Positions 51,940-60,232 are shown, counted from the stretch's first letter. The stretch is DNA of 64,000 bases from Aliisedimentitalea scapharcae (GCF_045277565.1 NZ_CP123584.1:3162001-3226000); one strand, 5' to 3'. Notes: a model not told the origin generated them from the letters alone. Made by a program: numbers and translations.

Positions 51940-53361
51940 TCAGGTGGCCCCGTTCGGTTCGTGTTGCGTTGCAGAGTGGGGGCCATGGCCCAGATCGCGG
52001 ATGGCGTCAACAACCCGGGCCAATGCCATCGACAATGACCCCTTGGCCAGCACAATGTCGCCGATTGCGACCTCATTGGCCAGCGTGGCTGCGGCTTGGG
52101 CGCTGGTTTCGAACCAGTCACCGCGTTTGTGTTCGGGCAGCGCCGCGTGCATGGCCCGCATCAACGGGCCCACGCAGTGCACCCGGTCAACCCCGGCCAA
52201 AGCCGGGTGAACCGCCATGTTTGCATGCAGAGCCATCTCATCAGGGCCCAGTTCCTTCATGTCGCCCAAACAGGCAATGCGCCGTCCCCGCCCCCGGGTT
52301 GCGGCCAGCACCTCGAGCGCCGCCCCCATCGAGGTCGGGTTGGCGTTATAGCTGTCATCGAGCAGGATGATCTCGCCGCCCGCGACGGTGATCACTTCGC
52401 GGACGCCGCGTCCCTTGACCGGGGACCACAGCGACAGGCTGTGTGCCGCACGCACCGGATCCGCGCCCAGCGCCGTGATACAGGCCAAGGCCCCCAATGC
52501 GTTCATGGCAAAATGACGGCCCAAAGACTGGATGTGCAGCGTCACGTCGCCGTCAGGTGTGCGCACCTGCGCCACCGTGGTTTCCCCCTGCAGGTCGGTG
52601 GACAGCAACCGATAGTCCCGGGCGTGCTCCCCGAACCAGACAACCGGGACGTCGTGATCGCGCGCCACTGCGCCCAGAATGTCAGCCTGGGCGATATCGC
52701 CATTCAGAACCGCCACACCGCCGGGCTCCAGCCCATCAACAATGGCCGCCTTTTCACGCGCAATCCCGGTGATGTCGTCAAACGCCTCCAGATGCACCTC
52801 TGCCACCGTCGTGACCAGGGCCACATGGGGACGTGCCTGTTGCGACAAAGGCGCGATTTCGCCGGGGTGATTCATGCCGATTTCGATCACCGCAAATTCG
52901 GTGTCGCGCGGCATCCGCGCCAGGGTCAGCGGCACCCCCCAATGATTGTTGTAACTGGCCACAGCCGCATGGGTGCGGCCCTGATCCGACAACATCCGGG
53001 CCAGCATCTCCTTGGTCGAGGTTTTGCCCACCGAGCCGGTCACGGCCACGATCCGCGCCGTGCTGCGGGCACGCGACGCGCGGCCCAGCGCCTCGAGTCC
53101 GGCCTGAACATCATCGACGATCAACAGCGGCGCATCCGGACCAACGCCATCAGGAACATGAGTCACCAGCGCAGCACCGGCCCCATTGGCCAGCGCCTGG
53201 GCGACAAAATCATGCCCGTCGCGCGCGGCCCTGAGCGCCACAAACAGATCGCCGGGTTCAATCGTGCGGGTGTCGATCGACACGCCAGTGACCTGCCAAT
53301 CCCCCTGCACGCGTCCGCCGGTGGCCTCGGCGGCCTCGGTTGCTGTCCACAACACTGTCAT
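51940..53361 (-). CDS. murF: UDP-MurNAc-tripeptide--D-Ala-D-Ala ligase
   Basis: MurF attaches D-Ala-D-Ala to complete UDP-MurNAc-pentapeptide. The 473-aa Mur ligase shows GVSIDTRTIEPGDLFVALR, the ATP loop VTGSVGKTSTKEMLAR (Ser-Val replaces the more usual Gly-Ser-Asn), FAVIEIGMNHPGEIAPL, and LLDDSYNANPTSMGAALEVL. Its start overlaps the murE stop by 4 nt. Confidence 0.96.
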   Translation of the reverse strand: MTVLWTATEAAEATGGRVQGDWQVTGVSIDTRTIEPGDLFVALRAARDGHDFVAQALANGAGAALVTHVPDGVGPDAPLLIVDDVQAGLEALGRASRARSTARIVAVTGSVGKTSTKEMLARMLSDQGRTHAAVASYNNHWGVPLTLARMPRDTEFAVIEIGMNHPGEIAPLSQQARPHVALVTTVAEVHLEAFDDITGIAREKAAIVDGLEPGGVAVLNGDIAQADILGAVARDHDVPVVWFGEHARDYRLLSTDLQGETTVAQVRTPDGDVTLHIQSLGRHFAMNALGALACITALGADPVRAAHSLSLWSPVKGRGVREVITVAGGEIILLDDSYNANPTSMGAALEVLAATRGRGRRIACLGDMKELGPDEMALHANMAVHPALAGVDRVHCVGPLMRAMHAALPEHKRGDWFETSAQAAATLANEVAIGDIVLAKGSLSMALARVVDAIRDLGHGPHSATQHEPNGAT

Positions 53362-54839
53362 GCAATTCCCCCGTCCAGCGCCGCGACGGCCATGCTGGCC
53401 TGTTCCACATCGTCAAAAGGCAGCACATCATCGCCAACGGTCTGCCCGGTTTCATGCCCTTTGCCACAGACCAGCAGCGCGTCGCCCGGTCCCAGCAGAT
53501 GAATGCCGCGCAGGATCGCTTCGGCGCGGTCGCCGTATTCCTGTGCATTTGGCGCACCGCCCTTGACCGCAGCGCGGATCAGGGCCGGATCCTCGGAGCG
53601 CGGGTTGTCGTCGGTGACGATCACCAGATCGGCATTGTCATGCGCGGCCTGCCCCATCAGCGGGCGTTTGGTGGCGTCCCGATCGCCACCGGCCCCGACA
53701 ATCGCAACCAACCGCCCCAACACATGCGGGCGCATGGCGCGCAGGGCCGTGGCCACCGCGTCAGGCGTATGAGCATAGTCCACAAAGACAGCCGCCCCGT
53801 TCTGGCGCGTGGCCGCCAACTGCATGCGCCCCCGAACAGTTGTCAGATGCGGCAGCGTTTCAAAGACCCTTTGGGGGTCTTCGCCGCCAGCGATCACCAA
53901 TCCGCAGGCCAGCAGCACGTTTTCAGCCTGAAACCCGCCGATCAGATCCAGCCGCGCCTGATAGGGTTTGTCATGCCAGGAGAACCGCAGATCCTGCCCT
54001 GTCGCATCATAGCGTTGCGCAATCAGCTTCAGATCACCCATACCGCGCCCGACGCCGATGACTTCCTGACCGCGGGCGGCGGCAATGGCGCGCATTTCGG
54101 ATCCGCGGGAATCATCCAGGTTGATCACCGCCACGCCATCCTCGGGCAACACCCGGCGGAACAGCCCGGCCTTGGCGGCGAAATAGGCATCAAATGTTTC
54201 GTGATAGTCCAGGTGATCCTGGGTGAAATTGGTAAACCCCGCTGCTGCCAGCTGAACCCCGTCCAGACGACGTTGTTCCAGCCCGTGCGACGATGCCTCC
54301 ATCGCGGCGTGGGTCACACCGTGGGCGGCCGCCTGTGACAGAGCATTATGCAGGGTAATGGGTTCCGGTGTCGTATGGGCCAGCGGGTAGGACCAGGCCC
54401 CTTCCACCCCGGTGGTGCCCAGATTGATCGCCTGGTGACCCAGCTCGCTCCAGATCTGGCGCACAAAAGTCGCCACCGAGGTCTTGCCGTTGGTACCGGT
54501 CACCGCCACCATGGTTTCGGGCTGAGCGCCGAACCACAACGCCGATGTCATCGCCAACGTCTGGCGTGGGTCTTCGGCAACGACCACGGCCACCGACGAT
54601 TCGGCCAGCAGGGTTTCGGCAATCTGAGCGCCCGTGGCGTCGGTCAGGATCGCGGTCGCGCCACGATCCAGCGCGGCGGGAATGAATTTGGCCCCATGCA
54701 CCTGGGTTCCGGGCAAGGCCGCAAACAGAAAGCCGGACTGAACGGCCCGGCTGTCCACGGCGAGCCCGGTGATCATCGGATCCACTCCGCCGCGCGCGGT
54801 GAGCGCCAGTTGACTGAGAGGTTTGGGGTCTGTGGTCAT
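53358..54839 (-). CDS. murE: UDP-MurNAc-tripeptide synthetase
   Basis: MurE adds the third stem residue, meso-diaminopimelate in Gram-negatives, to UDP-MurNAc-L-Ala-D-Glu. The 493-aa protein has GLAVDSRAVQSGFLFAALPG, the ATP loop VTGTNGKTSVATFVRQI, MEASSHGLEQRRLDG, FTNFTQDHLDYH, VFVDYAHTPDAVATAL and the DAP-specificity motif VTDDNPRSEDP (DNPR). That last motif supports a meso-DAP wall. Confidence 0.97.
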   Translation of the reverse strand: MTTDPKPLSQLALTARGGVDPMITGLAVDSRAVQSGFLFAALPGTQVHGAKFIPAALDRGATAILTDATGAQIAETLLAESSVAVVVAEDPRQTLAMTSALWFGAQPETMVAVTGTNGKTSVATFVRQIWSELGHQAINLGTTGVEGAWSYPLAHTTPEPITLHNALSQAAAHGVTHAAMEASSHGLEQRRLDGVQLAAAGFTNFTQDHLDYHETFDAYFAAKAGLFRRVLPEDGVAVINLDDSRGSEMRAIAAARGQEVIGVGRGMGDLKLIAQRYDATGQDLRFSWHDKPYQARLDLIGGFQAENVLLACGLVIAGGEDPQRVFETLPHLTTVRGRMQLAATRQNGAAVFVDYAHTPDAVATALRAMRPHVLGRLVAIVGAGGDRDATKRPLMGQAAHDNADLVIVTDDNPRSEDPALIRAAVKGGAPNAQEYGDRAEAILRGIHLLGPGDALLVCGKGHETGQTVGDDVLPFDDVEQASMAVAALDGGIA

Positions 54840-54851
54840 ATCTGCCCTGCC

Positions 54852-56636
54852 TTAGTTTGAGGTCAGGGTTATACCAGCCAATTGTCCGGGTTCAACGTGT
54901 GGTCTGAGACCCAACAAAGGAGCCACCCGACCGATCATTTCGGCCGCGACCGGCACCGCTGTCCAGCCCGCGCTGCGGCGTTCTTCGCCATAGGCAACCA
55001 CCGACGGTTCATCCAGCGTCAGGATCAGCACATATTTTGGATCATTGGCCGGGAACATTGCGGCAAAAGTGGCGATGACCTTGCTTTCATAATAGCCGCC
55101 ATTCGGTTTCGGTTTGTCGGCGGTTCCCGTCTTGCCGCCCACCACATAACCCGGAACTTCGCCAAAGCTGGCTGTGCCCGACGTCACCACCTTGCGCAGC
55201 ATCAGTTGGGCCGCATGGGCAGCTTCGGTCGACATGATACGCGGGCCGTATTGGGGGCCGGGCTGTTTCAGGATCGTGGGGCTGATATAGTGGCCACCAT
55301 TGGCAATCGCCGCATACCCAGCGGCCAGATGCATCGGGCTGGTCGAAAGCCCATGCCCGTAAGAGATGGTTACAGTGCTGAGTTCACCCCATTGTTTCGG
55401 GAACAAGGGCTGTCCGCCACGGGCTTCGACAATTTCGAACGGCGTGGGGTCAAACATGCCCAGCGAGCCCAAAAAGGCCTTTTGTCGGGTCGCTCCGATT
55501 TGCAGGGCCAGACGCCCGGTGCCCCGGTTCGAGCTTTTGACAATGATGTCAGCCACGCTGATCTTGCCATAGTTCTTGTTCTTGAATTCGCCGATGGGAT
55601 AGCCACCAACCCGCATTGGACCTGATGTGTCTATGATGGTCTCGGAATTCACCAGACCCAGATCCACGGCCTGCGCCGCGGTGAAAATCTTGAAGGTCGA
55701 GCCCAGTTCATACACCCCCTGCACGGACCGATTGAACAGCGGGCTGTCGGACTGATCCCCGCTCACCGGAGGGCGCGGCCGTTCGTTGGGGTCAAAATCA
55801 GGCAGGCTGACAACCGAAACAACTTCGCCGGTGTGCACATCCATCAACACCGAAGTCGCACCTTTGGCATTCATCAGCTTCATGCCGCCATACAGCACCC
55901 GTTCAGCCGCTGCCTGTACGGTCAGATCCAGCGACAATTGCAACGGTTTTGCACCATTGGCCGGGTCGCGCAGATAACCGTCAAACTGCTTTTCGACGCC
56001 CGCGACACCAATCACTTCGGCCGCGCTCACGCCTTCCTTGCCAAAACCGGCCCCACCCAGCACATGGGCCGCCAGGCGGCCGTTGGGATAGAGCCGCATT
56101 TCACGAGGGCCAAACAACAAACCGGGATCGCCCAGATCATGCACGGCCTGTTTCTGTTCCGGGCTGATGCGTTTCTTGATCCAGACGAATTTCCGCTTGC
56201 CGGTGAAATCCTTGAGCAGGCGGTCCTGGTCGAGATCCGGAAAGATCGTCATCAACCCGTCCACAGCCGCCACCGGGTCCACCATCTGGGGCGGCTGGGC
56301 ATAGAGGCTGAACGTGTCGAAATTGGTCGCCAGGATACGCCCGTCGCGATCCACAATGTCAGCGCGCTGCATGGCGATGGCAGATCCGGCCGCATTGGCA
56401 AAGGGTTCGGCCGGTTCAGTCGAGGCCAACATGCCCATCCGCGCCCCGATCACCACAAAGGCGCACAGGAAGAACCCACCCATGACCAACAGTCGCCCTT
56501 CGGCGCGTTGGCGTGTCTTGTCCTGCATTTCAGCATGGCGGCGGCGGATATTTTCGCGTTCGATCACGTCGGGGTTTTCCCCCTTTGAACGCGCGTCGAG
56601 TATGCGGGCCAAAGGCCGTAGCGGCGTGCGGATCAT
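54852..56636 (-). CDS. ftsI: Septal penicillin-binding protein 3 (FtsI)
   Basis: FtsI is the class B PBP transpeptidase that crosslinks septal peptidoglycan with FtsW. The 594-aa protein has a cytoplasmic N-terminus, one membrane anchor (about residues 49-67), a pedestal domain (RGRILATNFDTFSLYAQP-like) and a transpeptidase domain. The nucleophile is Ser at about residue 313 in GSTFK, with SSN in VKSSNRGT and KTG in VGGKTGTADK. It overlaps ftsL by 4 nt and ends 12 bp before murE. Confidence 0.96.
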   Translation of the reverse strand: MIRTPLRPLARILDARSKGENPDVIERENIRRRHAEMQDKTRQRAEGRLLVMGGFFLCAFVVIGARMGMLASTEPAEPFANAAGSAIAMQRADIVDRDGRILATNFDTFSLYAQPPQMVDPVAAVDGLMTIFPDLDQDRLLKDFTGKRKFVWIKKRISPEQKQAVHDLGDPGLLFGPREMRLYPNGRLAAHVLGGAGFGKEGVSAAEVIGVAGVEKQFDGYLRDPANGAKPLQLSLDLTVQAAAERVLYGGMKLMNAKGATSVLMDVHTGEVVSVVSLPDFDPNERPRPPVSGDQSDSPLFNRSVQGVYELGSTFKIFTAAQAVDLGLVNSETIIDTSGPMRVGGYPIGEFKNKNYGKISVADIIVKSSNRGTGRLALQIGATRQKAFLGSLGMFDPTPFEIVEARGGQPLFPKQWGELSTVTISYGHGLSTSPMHLAAGYAAIANGGHYISPTILKQPGPQYGPRIMSTEAAHAAQLMLRKVVTSGTASFGEVPGYVVGGKTGTADKPKPNGGYYESKVIATFAAMFPANDPKYVLILTLDEPSVVAYGEERRSAGWTAVPVAAEMIGRVAPLLGLRPHVEPGQLAGITLTSN

Positions 56637-56989
56637 GGGAACTGCTCCTGCCCGGCTGAATCCATGGTCGATACATCTATCCCGTTTTCGAATTCCAGCT
56701 GGGTCTGCGGGTATTCCACTTCGTCCACACGACCGAATTGATCGGGACGCAAAGGCAACAGGCCCAGACGGTCAAAATTGATTTCAGCCAGATCGCGCAA
56801 TCGGTCCGGGCGATTCAAATAGGCCCATTCGGCACGCAGGACACTGAGTCGGACCTGCGCCTGACCGATCTGGCGCTGCAAGGCGCGGTTTTCCTTGAGC
56901 ACCTGTTGGGTCGCATAATTTTCACGATACGCCCAGAATGCCAAACCAAACACGGCCAAGGCAGTCAGCACATACAGCAACATTCTCAT
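56633..56989 (-). CDS. ftsL: Cell division protein FtsL
   Basis: A 118-aa bitopic protein. A single N-terminal helix (MRMLLYVLTALAVFGLAFW) is followed by a periplasmic coiled coil (VLKENRALQRQIGQAQVRLSVLRAEWAYLNRPDRLRDLAE). The WAYLNRPDRLxxLA motif is typical of alphaproteobacterial FtsL. It joins FtsB and FtsQ in the divisome. Start and stop each overlap the neighbours by 4 nt, making it the central part of a coupled rsmH-ftsL-ftsI series. Confidence 0.92.
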   Translation of the reverse strand: MRMLLYVLTALAVFGLAFWAYRENYATQQVLKENRALQRQIGQAQVRLSVLRAEWAYLNRPDRLRDLAEINFDRLGLLPLRPDQFGRVDEVEYPQTQLEFENGIDVSTMDSAGQEQFP

Positions 56990-57990
56990 TTGCGTGCCCC
57001 TTTGAGCTGCGGCATGCCAATTTCACGGGCGGTGATGGGAGTGGCGGGGGCCTCGGTCCGGCGACCGACCCGCAGACGGGCAGACCGGGACCGTGGATTT
57101 TCCGCCAGTTCCTGTTCATCAGGGCCGACCGACTTGCGGGTGACCAGTTCAAATTGCGACGGGATCACTTCGAGTTCGGGCGCATAGCGGTTGGCCCGTC
57201 CCGTTTTGCCCGCGCGATGCTGGAAAAATCGTTTGACCATGCGGTCTTCGATGGAATGAAATGTCACAACGCCCAGCAATCCGCCGGGTTTCAATGCGCG
57301 CTCGGCTGCCAATAGACCGTTGAACAGCTCGTCGTATTCGGCATTCACCGCAATTCTCAGCCCCTGAAACGACCGCGTCGCCGGGTGCGATTGCCCCGGT
57401 TTCGATCTTGGCAGACAGGATTCAACGATCGACGCCAACTGAAGGGTCGTGGTGATCGGAGCTTCGGTGCGGGCCCGCACGATCGCCTTGGCAATCCGAC
57501 GCGAAGCGCGCTCTTCTCCAAATGTGAACAGCACATCAGCCAGTTCGACTTCGTCCAGCTCTGCCACCAGATCCGCCGCCGAGGGGCCATCCTGGGACAT
57601 ACGCATGTCCAGCGGGCCATCTCTCATGAATGAAAATCCGCGCTCGGCCAGATCCAGCTGCATGGAGGACACGCCCAGATCCAGAACCACACCGTCCAGA
57701 TCGCTGGCATAGTCATCCATTTTCGAAAAGACGCCCGCTTGCAGGATCAGCCGATCACCATAGTCACCTGCCCATTTCCGGGCCATGTCAAAGGCCAGCG
57801 GATCCCGGTCCACGCCGATAACCTGATCGGCACCTGCCTCTAGCAAGCCGCGCGAATACCCTCCTGCGCCGAATGTTCCGTCCAACCAGCGTCCCGACAC
57901 CGGTGCCACCGCTGCCAGCAATGGGCGCAGCAGAACGGGAACATGCGGGGCGGATCCGGTTTCAGGGCCAGTCTCCTTACCTGCCGCCAT
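56986..57990 (-). CDS. rsmH: 16S rRNA m4C1402 methyltransferase RsmH
   Basis: RsmH (MraW) methylates N4 of C1402 in 16S rRNA. The 334-aa protein shows HVPVLLRPLLAAV, the SAM motif WLDGTFGAGGYSRGLLE, DRDPLAFDMARKW, LDGVVLDLGVSSMQLD, RGFSFMRDGPLDMRMSQ, TFGEERASRRIAKAIVRAR, and GGLLGVVTFHSIEDRMVKRFF, all family hallmarks. It follows mraZ by 3 bp. Confidence 0.97.
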   Translation of the reverse strand: MAAGKETGPETGSAPHVPVLLRPLLAAVAPVSGRWLDGTFGAGGYSRGLLEAGADQVIGVDRDPLAFDMARKWAGDYGDRLILQAGVFSKMDDYASDLDGVVLDLGVSSMQLDLAERGFSFMRDGPLDMRMSQDGPSAADLVAELDEVELADVLFTFGEERASRRIAKAIVRARTEAPITTTLQLASIVESCLPRSKPGQSHPATRSFQGLRIAVNAEYDELFNGLLAAERALKPGGLLGVVTFHSIEDRMVKRFFQHRAGKTGRANRYAPELEVIPSQFELVTRKSVGPDEQELAENPRSRSARLRVGRRTEAPATPITAREIGMPQLKGARK

Positions 57991-57993
57991 TCC

Positions 57994-58497
57994 TTACGCG
58001 CCTCCTGCGCCATCCAAGAATTGCAAAGGATCAAAATCGTCGGGCAGCTCTTCCAGCCATTCTTCGGCGGCGGCCAGCTCTTCGGATTCATATGTTTCGG
58101 GCTTCCAGATCTGGAATGTGTCACCCGCAGCGATAAAAAACGCTTCTTTGTCCAGGTCGATCTTGCCGCGCAGCTTGGTCGGCAGGACCAGGCGCCCGGT
58201 TTCATCCACATTGGTGGGAAAGGATTGCCCATGGAACAGGCGCTGCAACATCTTGCGTTCCATCGAACCACGCGGCAGAGCGTCGATTTTGGCGTCGACC
58301 TCGTCGATGGCGTCCATGGTATAGCATTCCAGGAATTTGCGGCGGTGATCCCCGTAGACAATCACCAGTTCGGGATTGTCACCGGATTGCCAGTTGGGAT
58401 CGCCCGCCTCCAGCACACGGCGAAACGAGGCCGGGATAGACACCCTGCCCTTCGTATCCACCTTGTGGTGGCTTTCGCCTCTGAACCTGCGGCCCAA
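57994..58497 (-). CDS. mraZ: Transcriptional regulator MraZ
   Basis: MraZ is an AbrB-like DNA-binding protein that represses the dcw operon in E. coli by binding TGGGN direct repeats. The protein has two MraZ/SpoVT-AbrB half-domains: RRFRGESHHKVDTKGRVSIPASFRRVL near the N-terminus and FPTNVDETGRLVLPTKLR later, each with the DxxGR motif. The homology begins at LGRRFRGES, so a TTG start at 58497 (167 aa) with AAGGGA upstream is preferred to the ATG-type frame extending to 58632. The start codon therefore remains tentative. It is the first gene of the cluster. Confidence 0.9.
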   Translation of the reverse strand: MGRRFRGESHHKVDTKGRVSIPASFRRVLEAGDPNWQSGDNPELVIVYGDHRRKFLECYTMDAIDEVDAKIDALPRGSMERKMLQRLFHGQSFPTNVDETGRLVLPTKLRGKIDLDKEAFFIAAGDTFQIWKPETYESEELAAAEEWLEELPDDFDPLQFLDGAGGA

Positions 58498-58554
58498 AAT
58501 CCCTGTCCCTTTTTTTCGCGCCCCCGCGTGTTTATCGTCCCCCAGAAAGGAGAA

Positions 58555-58592
58555 ACGGCGGGTTGATCTGCTGCCACTGATCAACCCGCCGT
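58555..58592 (-). promoter_or_regulatory. 14-bp hairpin in the mraZ leader, possible attenuator
   Basis: ACGGCGGGTTGATC and GATCAACCCGCCGT pair perfectly around a 10-nt loop. On the minus strand the hairpin is followed by TTTCTCCTTTCTGG, a pyrimidine-rich run. It lies about 58 nt upstream of the mraZ TTG, so it could terminate or attenuate the leader transcript. Confidence 0.6.
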
Positions 58593-58945
58593 CCTCGTCC
58601 CGCTGAGCGGGGGTTCCGACTGCGCGCGCCACCTGGGGGGATGTCTGCTCGCTCGCGCGCCGGATCTCTTCAAGTCTTGAATGAGGAAGGAGGCCTGTAT
58701 GAAACCTGCTTTTGTTTTTGTTCGGGGTCTGGAGCCCCTTGATCCGTCTTCATTCGATGTATTAGGGATGCCATGGGAATTCATGGAAATCAACAGAATT
58801 TTGCACCGGAATCACTGCAGCACGGGGTAATTCGGCGAACCGACGCTCCAGGCCTCTATGAAAGTCACGCCCAAAAACGCGGAATGTAGACAAAACGACC
58901 CAAACACCCACAACATATCGGTTGCGCGCTCCACCTCTGCCTTTG

Positions 58946-58960
58946 TCCCTCAAATTCCCA
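58946..58960 (-). promoter_or_regulatory. Secondary pair of MraZ-like half-sites
   Basis: On the minus strand TGGGA (58960-58956) and AGGGA (58950-58946) are separated by 5 nt, the MraZ spacing. Their phase differs from that of the larger array at 59084. Confidence 0.45.
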
Positions 58961-59083
58961 AGTTTTTTTGAATTGACCCGATCAAGAAACTTTTGTTCAT
59001 GGTTCGCCCCATCCAAATTTCATCCGAAACACACCGATCCGTTCGATTTCCCCAAGAATTGGCTCCAAGTGATTCGGAATATT

Positions 59084-59158
59084 GCCCTGTGCGCCTCATT
59101 GCGTCCCATAATTTCCCATACAGCCTCTAGCGTCCCGGATCCGGCCCATAAATTCCCA
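59084..59158 (-). promoter_or_regulatory. 10-nt-phased TGGGN-like array, probable MraZ operator
   Basis: Half-sites read on the minus strand are TGGGA (59158), TGGGC (59148), CCGGG (59138), AGAGG (59128), TGGGA (59118), TGGGA (59108), TGAGG (59098) and AGGGC (59088). All begin exactly 10 nt apart with 5-nt spacers. E. coli MraZ binds TGGGN repeats separated by 5 nt. The array is about 590-660 nt upstream of mraZ. Confidence 0.6.
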
Positions 59159-59382
59159 AACTCCGGATCAGCGTCCGGCCCGGGGTGGCGATCTGACCGC
59201 AGCAGGCCGAATGAGCGCGTAAAGGTGTCTCGCCCTAAGGATCGGTCCTAATGTTTGGCCCTAATGTCTGGCTCAACTGTTCTGTCCTGCAGTGCGACTC
59301 TGGTGTGCAGCGCAACAGTAGTGGGCAACGGCCTGCCCCGCCTAAATTCCAAAAGGTCAAGCCCATCCGCAGTCACCCATGC

Positions 59383-59446
59383 AAATGCTGCATAGCAGCA
59401 ATGCCCACGCAGGGGATTGTGCATCTGCAGCATTTCCCCAGATATA
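59383..59446 (+). promoter_or_regulatory. Putative promoter and inverted repeat of the DUF1127-RNA unit
   Basis: TTGTGC (59417) and CCCCAGATATA (59436-59446) lie at about heat-shock sigma (RpoH-type) spacing, recalling the RpoHI/HII promoters of Rhodobacter ccaF1-ccsR. A 9-bp inverted repeat AAATGCTGC/GCAGCATTT surrounds part of it, with the inner hairpin TGCTGC-ata-GCAGCA. The sigma assignment is a guess from the pattern. Confidence 0.35.
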
Positions 59447-59514
59447 GGGCATAACAAACGACACACATGACGCTGCCCCGCCGCAGCATTCGAAGACCAA
59501 GAAGGACTGAGCCC

Positions 59515-59733
59515 ATGGCCATGACATCCGAAATCAGCACCCGCCGTGGCACCCTGACAAGCAACCCTTTGGCCTTTGTCGACACTTTGGTCGCCCGCTT
59601 TTCACGGTATGCCATGTTCCGTCGCACCATGAACGAGCTGTCCGCTCTCAGCGACCGCGAGCTGTCCGATCTGGGGTTGAGCCGGTCGCAACTGCGCCGC
59701 GTGGCCCATCAGGCCGCATACGAAAACAACTGA
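59515..59733 (+). CDS. DUF1127 small protein, CcaF1-like
   Basis: A 72-aa basic protein. Its C-terminal DUF1127/YjiS-like segment is FRRTMNELSALSDRELSDLGLSRSQLRRVAHQAAY, the family signature L-x-x-LSDRxLxDLGxxR. In Rhodobacter sphaeroides the DUF1127 protein CcaF1 is an RNA-binding protein encoded directly upstream of, and co-transcribed with, the CcsR small RNAs. Here the same arrangement is seen. The ATG at 59515 has AAGGA 9 nt upstream; the frame also opens at 59467, but those residues are unlike the family. Confidence 0.88.
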   Translation: MAMTSEISTRRGTLTSNPLAFVDTLVARFSRYAMFRRTMNELSALSDRELSDLGLSRSQLRRVAHQAAYENN

Positions 59734-59747
59734 ATTCAAGGTTAGAC

Positions 59748-59933
59748 CGGGCCTCTTCTCCTCCTCCCTTGGGGCCTGACCTAAGCGGTGGCATCCTCCT
59801 CCTCCCTGATGTCACCGCACAAATACCGGCAGCGATGTCGGGCTGAAAGCACCTGGGGTTTCTCCTCCTCCCTACCTCTGGTGTTGAATGAAAACGGCGG
59901 CGCCCTCCTCCTCCCTGGCGCCGTCGTTTTTTT
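59748..59933 (+). ncRNA. CcsR-like (cuckoo) sRNA with four CCUCCUCCC hairpins
   Basis: Four stem-loops each expose CTCCTCCTCCCT in the loop. H1 is at 59748-59778 (GGGCCTC/GGGGCCT). H2 is at 59785-59818 (11-bp stem GCGGTGGCATC/GATGTCACCGC). H3 is at 59850-59883 (CACCTGGGGT/ACCTCTGGTG). H4 is at 59894-59927 (ACGGCGGCGCC/GGCGCCGTCGT), followed by a T-tract that terminates the RNA. A small hairpin (about 59826-59841) separates H2 from H3. The loops are anti-Shine-Dalgarno sequences, as in R. sphaeroides CcsR1-4. Confidence 0.92.
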
Positions 59934-59965
59934 ATGCCTTCCGGCTCCCCCATTTTCCCGAAACA

Positions 59966-60069
59966 CGCAGCGCAGCTGCGCCTGTCCGATCGCTGTGCGA
60001 TCGGAAACACTATCCAGCCCTATCGCCGTGCGATCGGAAGCATCTATTCCGTCCGGTCGCATAGCGATC
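59966..60069. repeat. Tandem GATCGC/GCGATC hairpins
   Basis: CCGATCGC-tgt-GCGATCGG (59986-60004), ATCGC-cgt-GCGAT (60022-60034) and GGTCGC-ata-GCGATC (60055-60069) are similar hairpins 33-36 bp apart. They are preceded by GCAGC-gca-GCTGC near 59967. No coding sense is apparent. Confidence 0.6.
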
Positions 60070-60175
60070 TGACGCACCTGCCCCGTCTAATCGCGCAGCT
60101 GCCGGATACATTTCCATTTGGACATATTCAGGCGCTCAGGACCTCCCGCACAAAAGAGGACAAAGCACCAAAGGC

Positions 60176-60217
60176 AAAACACGGCGGATAAAACACGGCG
60201 GATAAAACACGGCGGGC
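60176..60217 (+). repeat. 14-bp tandem repeat, three units
   Basis: AAAACACGGCGGAT occurs twice, then AAAACACGGCGGGC. The repeat lies downstream of the uvrD terminator. Confidence 0.85.
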
Positions 60218-60232
60218 GAAGAAAAGACGGGC

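Larger units (their letters stand above)
58498..59514. other. About 1 kb gene-free leader between mraZ and the DUF1127 gene
   Basis: No frame here encodes a recognisable protein, and no RNase P RNA or tRNA signature was found. It contains a hairpin at 58555, two groups of TGGGN-like sites, the palindrome TTCAAG-t-CTTGAA near 58672, and near 59224-59272 two similar stretches, GGTCCTAATGTTTGG and GGCCCTAATGTCTGG. The GC content looks lower than that of its surroundings. Confidence 0.6.

Noticed and set aside
58593..59240. RNase P RNA or another known structured RNA upstream of mraZ
   Set aside because: I looked for class A RNase P core sequences on both strands and did not find them; the palindromes present do not form that architecture.
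58922..59251. 109-codon plus-strand frame
   Set aside because: It is rich in Ser/Pro/Arg without a domain and runs across the phased TGGGN array, so a regulatory role fits better.
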